The position numbers were made by a program, and so were the translations under genes. DNA of 52,468 nt from Clostridia bacterium (GTDB taxonomy: Bacteria > Bacillota > Clostridia > Peptostreptococcales > Acidaminobacteraceae). The notes beneath the pieces were generated by a model. The model was not told the DNA's origin, did no database searches, and saw nothing but the letters and a program-made list of their open reading frames with translations. Each line of letters starts with the position of its first letter. Position 1 is the stretch's first letter. The stretch is taken from NCBI GenBank assembly GCA_014859095.1, contig JACUUV010000018.1, positions 1 through 52,468 on the forward strand, in the 5' to 3' direction. Positions 16,341-22,961 of this stretch are shown here, piece after piece.

Positions 16341-17738
16341 CTATATAACTGAATGTATCCACTCTGCGAGATCCTCTATGACCTGATTGTCAACTTTTCC
16401 TGGTACTGAATATTCCTCGGGAGAAGGTTTGCCTTCACCTGCGATGAAAAGATGGTTGAGCGACTCATAGTAGCGGTACTCCGCTTGATCTCCGAGTCCA
16501 GCTTTCCACAAATCGAATTCCGTAGGCGGTACCTGGTAATCTCTACCACCTTGAAGGATGATCATCGGAATCTCGAGATTTTTGGCAATGTCTATAGGAT
16601 TGTAATCTCTGAGGTCCATCCAATATTTCGCAGGAATGCCCAGAGTCAATGTCGGATCTGTGGTCAATGTGAGTTCTTCTGAATTGATCATTTTCACGCC
16701 CAGTATGATTGCACCAAGTTGTGTGTTCTGTGCAGCCTTGGTGAGCTCATCTGCAGTTTCGTCGAGGCTGAATAAATACTCGTATTGGTAGACCATGAGG
16801 TCTTGCAGTGGTGTGACATTGCCACCGAGCATTGCTATCCCAGTTATGTCGGTTCGTCCTTCAGCGATTCGTGGAGCTTGGTTGGCTCCGAGCGAATGCC
16901 CAATCACAAACAATTTATCCGTGTCTATATGAGATTGTTGACTCAAAAATTCTACCGCATATCTTGCATCGTCAATGACTTCATTATAAATGGTGACGTC
17001 TGCAGCAACGAGAGGGTCGCTGTACCTTAGTGAATGCGTGTAAGTTCTTTTGTCGTATCTGAGCACTGCGATACCTTGTGCCGCAAGACCTTCTGCGATA
17101 TCCCTAAAGGGTTTGTTCCCCATAATGGTCTCGTCGCGGTCATTCGGACCTGAACCGTGCACCAATACGACAGCAGGAAATGGACCTTCTCCTTCGGGAT
17201 AAAGCAGTGTGCCTTCAAGAGGAAAATCTTCACTTCCAAAGGTGACCGCTTTGCCATTATGTACTGGTTTCTCCGTTGATGAGAATACATCAAGACTTTC
17301 GATTTCCTGATAATTGAAGCCACCAATTTCGCCCTTTTGGTTGAATACCACATTGTATGCAAGTGTCTGTTTTTCGTGGCTTGCTCCAAACGTAATTATG
17401 TAAAAGCCTTGAGTTGTTGTTTCCTTTTGACCTGAGAGTTCTATGAAAGCGCCGTAATCCGTGATCAATTGCTCATGAATGGAGGCCATCATTTCCACAG
17501 GGAACGCTTTTTTCATGGCCTCATCCAGTGCATGCCCATTATAGGCACTTTCGAAATCTCCTGTTAAGAATTGTTCCAGGAATGCCTTCCCTATGACCTT
17601 TGCCGCTTCCTCATCAAGCACTTGTTCTGCCATCTCTGGCTCAACATCTGGATCCACCACTGCCTCTTTGCTCTTGCAAGCGGTGATCGTCGTGAGTCCC
17701 AGAGTCAATATGAGTAAGATGATAAATAGCTTTTTCAT
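16341..17738 (-). CDS. Alpha/beta-hydrolase lipoprotein with DUF3887 domain (EstD-like)
   Basis: The 465-residue protein has a lipoprotein signal peptide ending ITAC (Cys21). A DUF3887 domain (about 40-145) precedes an alpha/beta-hydrolase domain (about 160-465). Oxyanion residues are in VHGSGPNDRD (194-201), the nucleophile is Ser282 in IGHSLGA, with Asp400 (GGRDYQVP) and His429 (SLNHLF) completing the triad. The layout matches EstD-type carboxylesterases. It should be an ester hydrolase anchored on the outer face of the membrane. It has its own promoter and lies upstream of an ABC exporter on the same strand with about 44 bases between. Confidence 0.88.
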   Translation of the reverse strand: MKKLFIILLILTLGLTTITACKSKEAVVDPDVEPEMAEQVLDEEAAKVIGKAFLEQFLTGDFESAYNGHALDEAMKKAFPVEMMASIHEQLITDYGAFIELSGQKETTTQGFYIITFGASHEKQTLAYNVVFNQKGEIGGFNYQEIESLDVFSSTEKPVHNGKAVTFGSEDFPLEGTLLYPEGEGPFPAVVLVHGSGPNDRDETIMGNKPFRDIAEGLAAQGIAVLRYDKRTYTHSLRYSDPLVAADVTIYNEVIDDARYAVEFLSQQSHIDTDKLFVIGHSLGANQAPRIAEGRTDITGIAMLGGNVTPLQDLMVYQYEYLFSLDETADELTKAAQNTQLGAIILGVKMINSEELTLTTDPTLTLGIPAKYWMDLRDYNPIDIAKNLEIPMIILQGGRDYQVPPTEFDLWKAGLGDQAEYRYYESLNHLFIAGEGKPSPEEYSVPGKVDNQVIEDLAEWIHSVI

Positions 17739-17760
17739 GCATACCTCCCTATTTCGCCAT

Positions 17761-17790
17761 TTTATAGAGTCATTCTATTCCTAATATCAA
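17761..17790 (-). promoter_or_regulatory. Promoter of the hydrolase gene
   Basis: On the minus strand TTGATA (plus 17785-17790) and TATAAA (plus 17761-17766) are spaced by 18 bases, about 20 bases before the ribosome site GGGAGGT. Confidence 0.6.
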
Positions 17791-17845
17791 AAGATACTCT
17801 AAAGATATTCTTAAATTTGTATTAATTTGAAAAATATTTGGACAC

Positions 17846-17983
17846 TTTGCTCCCGAAGATCTGGTTCAAAGCGCTTATCTCAAGTCCCTGGACCAGGTTG
17901 AACTGTTTGATACGATGCATCCCGAACAAATTAAGGCCTGGTTCTTCACTACCATTGAAATGGACACGAGGAGGTCAACATGA
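17846..17983 (+). pseudogene. Fragment of an ECF sigma factor gene
   Basis: The frame reads FAPEDLVQSAYLKSLDQVEL, then FDTMHPEQIKAWFFTTIEMDTRRST and stop. EDLVQ-x-x-YLK and IKAWFFTT match sigma region 2, but there is no start, no region 1 to 2.1, and no region 4. The stop overlaps the next start (ATGA), as in an intact operon. I read this as the collapsed remnant of a sigma gene. Confidence 0.6.
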
Positions 17984-18275
17984 AAATCTATCGCAATATC
18001 GGGGTACTGGACGTCAGAAAAGCCAAGCCTGAAACCCTTGAGAACATCTGATCTGCTCTCACACATCCATCAAGAGAACATCGCCGTCACCATCACTTTG
18101 CCTGCAGAGGAAAAAGTGGATTTCATTTCGGCAAGATGTCACTCCTGAGCTTTTCGACGAGATGGTCAAGTACATTGAAAATTATGGCAAAATCAGATGC
18201 AACGATTCCATTTATGCCAAGATCGGAGAAAGAACCCGTAAAAACTTTGGTGTCATCACCACAGATCATGGCTAA
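17980..18275 (+). pseudogene. Decayed gene downstream of the sigma remnant
   Basis: After GGAGGTCAAC an ATG opens MKIYRNIGVLDVRKAKPETL and stops at 18051. Similar-quality coding resumes in another frame (DLLSHIHQENIAVTITLP) and then in a third (FRQDVTPELFDEMVKYIENY to the TAA at 18275). At least two frameshifts break it. The family is not recognised; by position it may have been the sigma factor's partner. Confidence 0.5.
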
Positions 18276-18356
18276 TCGAAGGATAGGGAAGAAGAAGAAA
18301 AAAAACATACCGTTATTGCCAATATGGGCAGTTTGGAACTATAATCAAATGGAATC

Positions 18357-18487
18357 AAATGGGGACAGGTCAAATCAAATGGGGACAGGTCAAAACAATC
18401 AAATGGGGACAGGTCCAAACTGGTACTTCCAATTCTGGAAGTACCAGTTTGGACCTGTCCCCATTTGATTTGACCTGTCCCCATTTG
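18357..18487. repeat. Dispersed repeat cluster with 35-bp hairpin
   Basis: Three direct copies of AAATGGGGACAGGTC lie at 18357, 18378 and 18401. The third opens a perfect hairpin with 35-base arms (18397-18431 and 18436-18470) round an ATTC loop, and one more inverted copy ends at 18487. The interval 18276-18356 holds only an A-rich run. Confidence 0.85.
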
Positions 18488-18510
18488 TAATCTGTCACCT
18501 ATTGAAATCA

Positions 18511-18675
18511 TTAGACATTGTCTTTTCCAGTGACCTTATTCAAAATCAAGTAAAACAATTTGCTGATTCCGAGTTGTTTGCCGATAAAATCCGCTATAAT
18601 CATCCAAACCTTGATTAAAACTATGTAAAAGATCAATACTACCAAAATCGACCCTGCGAACTGCAAATATTCCAT
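18511..18675 (-). CDS. Small membrane protein, 54 residues
   Basis: A 54-codon frame starts at the ATG 18675 after AAAAGGGGGCATAT and ends TAA at 18513-18511. The protein begins MEYLQFAGSILVVLIFYIVL, one clear membrane helix, followed by an amphipathic tail ending KVTGKDNV. The Lys-containing helix and good ribosome site favour a real small gene. It is divergent from the DUF2089 operon with about 130 bases between, so it may share its control. Family not recognised. Confidence 0.55.
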   Translation of the reverse strand: MEYLQFAGSILVVLIFYIVLIKVWMIIADFIGKQLGISKLFYLILNKVTGKDNV

Positions 18676-18740
18676 ATATGCCCCCTTTTATATCAATTTC
18701 ATTGTATCCCACCAACGCTGAAATTTCCACTAAATTGATA

Positions 18741-18769
18741 TTGACTTTAACAATGTTAAATTTTATATT
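18741..18769 (+). promoter_or_regulatory. Promoter with operator in the spacer (DUF2089 operon)
   Basis: TTGACT (18741-18746) and TATATT (18764-18769) are spaced by exactly 17 bases. Inside the spacer lies the palindrome TTTAACA-A-TGTTAAA (18746-18760). A protein bound there would exclude RNA polymerase. Self-repression by the DUF2089 protein is the simplest reading. Confidence 0.6.
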
Positions 18770-18806
18770 TAATATTATTAAAAACAAAGTGTAAGGAGGT
18801 GCCACT

Positions 18807-19130
18807 ATGGCGATAGATGTATTACCGGATTGGCTCGGTAACTTGGATGACGAAGACCTTGTTTTCATCAAAAAATTTCTCATGGCCTCGGGTTCGCTCA
18901 AAGAAGTCGCAGGAGCTTACAATGTCACCTATCCGACCGTGAGACTCCGATTGGATCGCCTGATTCAAAAGATCCAGATCAGTGAAGATCATTCAAATGA
19001 ACCCTACATTTCACTGATCAAACGCATGGCAGTCAATGATAAGCTCGACTTCGAAACTGCCAAAGTGCTTATTTCAGAGTATAAAAAAATAATGAAGGAG
19101 AATGATCGATATGAGCATAGATATGAGTAG
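18807..19130 (+). CDS. DUF2089 family protein (HTH regulator-like)
   Basis: The 107-residue protein matches DUF2089: it starts LPDWLGNLDDEDLVFIKKFL and continues with SLKEVAGAYNVTYPTVRLRL, a helix-turn-helix-like segment (about 31-52). Such proteins sit beside small membrane proteins in Bacillota and are probably transcription regulators, but the role is not established. AAGGAGGTGCCACT precedes ATG. The following membrane protein gene overlaps its end. The usual longer forms have an N-terminal zinc ribbon, which is missing here. Confidence 0.75.
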   Translation: MAIDVLPDWLGNLDDEDLVFIKKFLMASGSLKEVAGAYNVTYPTVRLRLDRLIQKIQISEDHSNEPYISLIKRMAVNDKLDFETAKVLISEYKKIMKENDRYEHRYE

Positions 19131-19434
19131 ATTTTTATTTGTTTCAATCATAGGCTTGGTTGTGTTTACGGGCAGCATTCTTTTGCAAGTTTTCCTATCC
19201 AAACAAAAAAGCAAGTGGCTTGGTCTGGTACTTCCGGCAATCCATCTGACATTGGCATTCATCGGTTCATTTGGACTCATGATGTACGATGGTCAGATTC
19301 TAACGATTCTGTTCGGCTTCTTCATATTGTCCATTCCCGCAATCATTCTTTTGCTGGTCTACTTTGCGGTTAGAGGCAAGATGAAAGGCAACCACAATGA
19401 AGAACTCGATAAGATGAACATTCAGGATTTGTAG
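19111..19434 (+). CDS. Small membrane protein of the DUF2089 operon
   Basis: The ATG at 19111 is ten bases after AAGGAG (19095-19100); an ATG at 19102 lies too close to that site. The 107-residue protein has three membrane segments (about 6-24, 33-51, 60-82) and a charged tail. It overlaps the DUF2089 gene by 20 bases. Family not recognised. By analogy with other DUF2089 operons it may be the regulator's sensor partner, an inference from position only. Confidence 0.65.
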   Translation: MSIDMSRFLFVSIIGLVVFTGSILLQVFLSKQKSKWLGLVLPAIHLTLAFIGSFGLMMYDGQILTILFGFFILSIPAIILLLVYFAVRGKMKGNHNEELDKMNIQDL

Positions 19435-19446
19435 AAGCTTGGAGAA

Positions 19447-19516
19447 ACAAATGGGGACAGGTCCAAACTGGTACTTCCAATTCTGGAAGTACCAGTTTGG
19501 ACCTGTCCCCATTTGT
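19447..19516. repeat. Second 33-bp-arm hairpin of the dispersed repeat
   Basis: Arms at 19447-19479 and 19484-19516 are perfect complements round ATTC. The core is identical to the hairpin at 18397-18470, including arms and loop. It stands just after the DUF2089 operon and could also act as its terminator. Confidence 0.85.
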
Positions 19517-19607
19517 CTATAACTTTTTCCACCACAAATCCGTCTTCATTGTTCTGTTGTGATGTCTTATTATTTTAATATTTCTCTATTAATAATTTCC
19601 AGTGAAA

Positions 19608-19628
19608 ATCACAGATTATTGTGATAAT
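19608..19628 (+). promoter_or_regulatory. Dyad over a possible -10 box
   Basis: ATCACA-N6-TGTGAT (19608-19625) overlaps TGTGATAAT, an extended -10-like box, before the ASCH gene. The -35 is poor. It may be an operator; evidence is only the symmetry. Confidence 0.35.
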
Positions 19629-19667
19629 ATATTCAAGTAGCTTTATTAATCATGAGGAGGTGTTGAT

Positions 19668-20129
19668 TTGACTGTAATTGACCTATGGAAAATGTATCTG
19701 GACTCTATTGGAGAGGATTTGGAGAGCACGAAAAAAACTTATGAGTCGTGGCATTTTTGCAATAACGAGAAGGATGCAAACGCACTCGCTGAACTGACCA
19801 AAAAGGGTATAAAACGCGCAACTGCGGGACTGCTCAAGTCTTATGAAGTCGAAAACGAACCATTGCCCGAGCTTGGAGAATTACATATCATTGAAGACTG
19901 GAATGGCAATGGCGTTTGTGTCATCAAATTGAAAGATGTCGAAATCCTCCCCTTCAATGAAGTTACTGAGGCCCATGCTGAGATTGAAGGCGAAGGCGAC
20001 GGATCACTGGAATATTGGCGTGATGAACACCTCAAATTCTTCAAACAAGATGCGGAAGGATTGAATTTTTCATTCACCGAAGACATGGAGATCGTTTTCA
20101 TGATTTTTGAAACTGTCTTTAGTTCTTGA
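19668..20129 (+). CDS. ASCH domain protein
   Basis: The 153-residue protein has the ASCH fold signature: a KKGIKRATAGLL segment (about 45-56), ELHIIEDWNGNGVCVIKLKD strands and the ending EGDGSLEYWRDEHLKFF typical of the RNA-binding, PUA-like family. Related proteins include amidohydrolases active on acetylated cytidine, but the fine function here is unknown. It uses a TTG start, with GAGGAGGTG seven bases before; no ATG would keep the conserved N-terminal segment. It is monocistronic. Confidence 0.8.
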   Translation: MTVIDLWKMYLDSIGEDLESTKKTYESWHFCNNEKDANALAELTKKGIKRATAGLLKSYEVENEPLPELGELHIIEDWNGNGVCVIKLKDVEILPFNEVTEAHAEIEGEGDGSLEYWRDEHLKFFKQDAEGLNFSFTEDMEIVFMIFETVFSS

Positions 20130-20147
20130 TTCTCACAGCACCCCCAT

Positions 20148-20173
20148 GTACCAATTTGTACCTGTCCACAATT
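20148..20173. repeat. Dispersed repeat, partial copy
   Basis: GTACCAATTTGTACCTGTCC lies between the ASCH gene and the ABC exporter operon. It belongs to the GGGGACAGGT family in reverse orientation. Confidence 0.6.
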
Positions 20174-20186
20174 TAAAGGAGGCACA

Positions 20187-21155
20187 ATGATTGAAATTGA
20201 AAATCTTTCAAAAGCATTTCAAGTTGCCAAACGAAAAAAAGGAGCTTTCGTCAGCCTTTTTTCACGAGAGTATGAGACCATCCATGCCCTAAAGGACATC
20301 TCATTCAAGATGGAGCCGGGCGAAATCGTCGGCTACATCGGTCCAAACGGTGCGGGGAAATCCACCACAATCAAGATCATGAGTGGTATTCTCGTTCCCA
20401 ATACTGGAAAATGTGAGATTCTTGGCATCACACCTTGGAAATCTAGGATTGAACACGTCAGGAACATCGGCGTCGTCTTCGGTCAACGCACCCAGCTTTG
20501 GTGGGATGTTCCCGTAATCGATTCCTTCAATCTGCTGAGAGACATCTACAAACTGTCCGAGGTGGATTACAGAAGGACTCTTGACCAGCTCGTCACCTAT
20601 CTTGATCTCGCACTACTGCTGAATACGCCGGTGAGACAGCTCAGTCTAGGGCAACGCATGCGATGTGAGATAGCGGCTGCACTGATCCATTCACCAAAAA
20701 TCCTGTTCCTGGATGAGCCGACCATCGGACTCGATGCGGTGTCAAAGATTGCCGTCCGGAACTTCATAAAAAAGATCAACGCAGAAAACCAAGTCACTGT
20801 TGTGCTCACCACACATGACATGAATGATATTGAAGCACTTGCAGGCAGAATCATCCTCATTGGTAAAGGTGAGAAACTCTACGATGGGGACCTTGCCAAT
20901 CTCAGAGGAAATTTCATCTCGCACAAACGGGTCACAGTGGACTTTGTGGAAAACACAGCACCACTCGATATCTTCGGATGTGAGGTTTTGCACGCTTCCG
21001 GCGAACGTGCTGTACTTCTCGTCGATCTTGTGAAGACCAACGTGCCAAGTGTCATTCACGAGCTCACCAATCAAAAAAGCATCATAGATATTTCGGTCGA
21101 CAGTCAGCCGATTGAGGAGATCATCGTCAATCTCTACAGGGAGTATCAGATATGA
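20187..21155 (+). CDS. ABC transporter ATP-binding protein (NatA-like)
   Basis: The 322-residue ATPase has a Walker A GPNGAGKS near residue 53-60, the signature LSLGQRMRCEIAAALIHSPK (LSLGQ in place of LSGGQ), Walker B ILFLDEPTIGLD and the switch His in TTHDMNDIE. It has an unusual insertion of about 20 residues before the Walker A (KRKKGAFVSLFSREYETI), common in the exporter group paired with two DUF990-type permeases. AAGGAGGCACA precedes ATG. It is the first gene of a three-gene operon. Confidence 0.9.
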   Translation: MIEIENLSKAFQVAKRKKGAFVSLFSREYETIHALKDISFKMEPGEIVGYIGPNGAGKSTTIKIMSGILVPNTGKCEILGITPWKSRIEHVRNIGVVFGQRTQLWWDVPVIDSFNLLRDIYKLSEVDYRRTLDQLVTYLDLALLLNTPVRQLSLGQRMRCEIAAALIHSPKILFLDEPTIGLDAVSKIAVRNFIKKINAENQVTVVLTTHDMNDIEALAGRIILIGKGEKLYDGDLANLRGNFISHKRVTVDFVENTAPLDIFGCEVLHASGERAVLLVDLVKTNVPSVIHELTNQKSIIDISVDSQPIEEIIVNLYREYQI

Positions 21156-21955
21156 GAGTCTACATGTCACTCCTCAAACTCAGGATATATCACGGACTTC
21201 AGTACCGTGTCGCCGCACTCGCGGGAATTGCCACCCAGTTCTTTTGGGGCACCATCATGATCATGGTTTTTCTGGCTTTTTACGGTGAAAGCACTTCTGT
21301 TGGAGGTTTCACGACGACTCAACTTGTTACGTACATATGGCTTCAACAGGCATTTCTCTCATTTATCGTACTTTGGCTACGGGACATGGAGTTGTTTGAA
21401 CTCATAAGGACCGGAAATATCGCTTATGAACTCTGTAGACCACTGAATATCTATGGCTTTTGGTATACGAAATTGATTGCAACGCGGATTGCAAACGCCA
21501 TGCTCAGATGTATGCCGATTCTTGTGGTGGCCATGTTCATTCCTGAAAAATACCGCATGTCCGTGCCGGATTCCACTGAATCATTCATGCTTTTTCTTGT
21601 AACACTCACTCTGGGGCTCGCCATCAATGTGGCCATCTCCATGTTCATTTACATTTCCGTTTTTGTGACACTGTCTCCTATGGGATCATTGCTTATTTTC
21701 AGTGTCATCGGTGAATTTTTTGCAGGACTCATCATCCCCATTCCGCTTATGCCGGAATGGCTACGAAATATTGTCATGGTGTTGCCGTTCAGATATGTTG
21801 GTGACTTGCCGTTCAGGGTTTACTCAGGGAATATTCCTTTGGGTGAAGCCTTCTTTGGTATTGCGATTCAGTTGGTTTGGCTCACGGTATTGATTCTGTT
21901 TGGCAGGAAACTTATGCAAAGTGCGCTGAAGCATCTCGTAGTTCAAGGGGGTTAG
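21152..21955 (+). CDS. ABC-2 family permease (DUF990-type), first
   Basis: The 267-residue protein has six membrane segments and the ELIRTGNIAYELCRPL stretch (about 88-103) typical of these permeases. The start overlaps the ATPase stop by four bases (ATGA). It pairs with the next permease to form the exporter channel. Substrate unknown. Confidence 0.85.
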   Translation: MRVYMSLLKLRIYHGLQYRVAALAGIATQFFWGTIMIMVFLAFYGESTSVGGFTTTQLVTYIWLQQAFLSFIVLWLRDMELFELIRTGNIAYELCRPLNIYGFWYTKLIATRIANAMLRCMPILVVAMFIPEKYRMSVPDSTESFMLFLVTLTLGLAINVAISMFIYISVFVTLSPMGSLLIFSVIGEFFAGLIIPIPLMPEWLRNIVMVLPFRYVGDLPFRVYSGNIPLGEAFFGIAIQLVWLTVLILFGRKLMQSALKHLVVQGG

Positions 21956-21956
21956 C

Positions 21957-22739
21957 ATGAAAATATTCTTTCGTTATGCAAAAATGTGGCTGAAATCGCA
22001 AATGGTCTATAAGACCTCATTCATACTTTTATGTATTGGACAGTTTTTCGTGCCTTTTTTCGTCTTTGTTGGTCTATATCTCATGTTCGACCTGTTTGAC
22101 TCCCTAAGCGGGTGGTCGTTCAACGAGGTGGCACTCTTATATGGTGTGATCCATATGGCCTTTTCCATCAGCGAATGTGTGGTGCGTGGATTTGATTCGT
22201 TTTCCGGTATGGTCAGAACCGGTGATTTCGACAGATTGTTGGTCAGACCTCTTCCGACGGCACTTCAGGTGCTCGGTTCTAAGTTTGAGTTCACGAGAAT
22301 TGGCAGATTGCTGCAAGGCATCATCATATTCGTCATAGGAATTGGTGGCATTGATGTAGAGTGGACTCTGCTCAAAATGTCCACTGTGGCTTTCATGGTC
22401 ATCGGCGCGACTTTCATCATGTCCGGACTGTTCATCATCTTTGCGACATTTTCCTTTTGGACGATCGAGGGGCTTGAAATCGCCAACATTTTTACTGATG
22501 GCGGTCGCGAAATGACGCAGTACCCATTGCTGATCTACGCCAAACCCATTCAGAAATTCTTCACGTTCATCGTCCCTTTTGGTGTGGTGAACTACATTCC
22601 TCTCATGTATCTGCTCGATCGCGGTCCTTATGACCATCCGGTGTATGCGTTCATCCCCCTCATGGGTGTGCTTTTCATAGTTCCAAGTCTTTTATTCTGG
22701 AACTTTGGCGTGAAACACTATAAATCCACAGGGTCGTGA
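21957..22739 (+). CDS. ABC-2 family permease (DUF990-type), second
   Basis: The 260-residue protein has six membrane segments and the matching MVRTGDFDRLLVRPLP stretch (about 84-99), so it is a paralogue of the upstream permease. It starts one base after the upstream stop and ends the operon. Confidence 0.85.
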   Translation: MKIFFRYAKMWLKSQMVYKTSFILLCIGQFFVPFFVFVGLYLMFDLFDSLSGWSFNEVALLYGVIHMAFSISECVVRGFDSFSGMVRTGDFDRLLVRPLPTALQVLGSKFEFTRIGRLLQGIIIFVIGIGGIDVEWTLLKMSTVAFMVIGATFIMSGLFIIFATFSFWTIEGLEIANIFTDGGREMTQYPLLIYAKPIQKFFTFIVPFGVVNYIPLMYLLDRGPYDHPVYAFIPLMGVLFIVPSLLFWNFGVKHYKSTGS

Positions 22740-22781
22740 GAGGAAGGGGAAGTGCTCTTTAAATTCTTTTCCCAACCAACT

Positions 22782-22899
22782 TGGTACCAGCCAAACTGGC
22801 AAAGCCAGTTTGCGCTGTCCAAAAACCAACTTGGCGTCAGCCAAAAACCACTTGACTATGTCACCAGGTACCAATTTGTACCTGTCCCCAATCGGTACC
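22782..22899. repeat. Dispersed repeats in the operon tail
   Basis: CCAACTTGG-type and AACTGGC/GCCAGTT short inverted repeats (22782-22860) are followed by GGTACCAATTTG, TACCTGTCCCC and a second GGTACC (22867-22899). The end matches the GGGGACAGGT family; the first part is made of related but scrambled units. Confidence 0.6.
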
Positions 22900-22910
22900 A
22901 ATGAGAAAGC

Positions 22911-22945
22911 CAGCGAAATCACTTGGATTCGCTGGCTTTTGCATA
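22911..22945. terminator. Terminator between convergent genes
   Basis: AAAGCCAGCGAA and TTCGCTGGCTTTT form a 12-base stem. The T run is on the plus strand, so it mainly ends the ABC-2 operon, but it can serve the SLH gene too. Confidence 0.65.
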
Positions 22946-22961
22946 TACATAATGTATCTAT

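Noticed and set aside
18357-18487. CRISPR-like short direct repeats
   Set aside because: The spacing is short and irregular, units are inverted as well as direct, and there are no spacers or cas genes.
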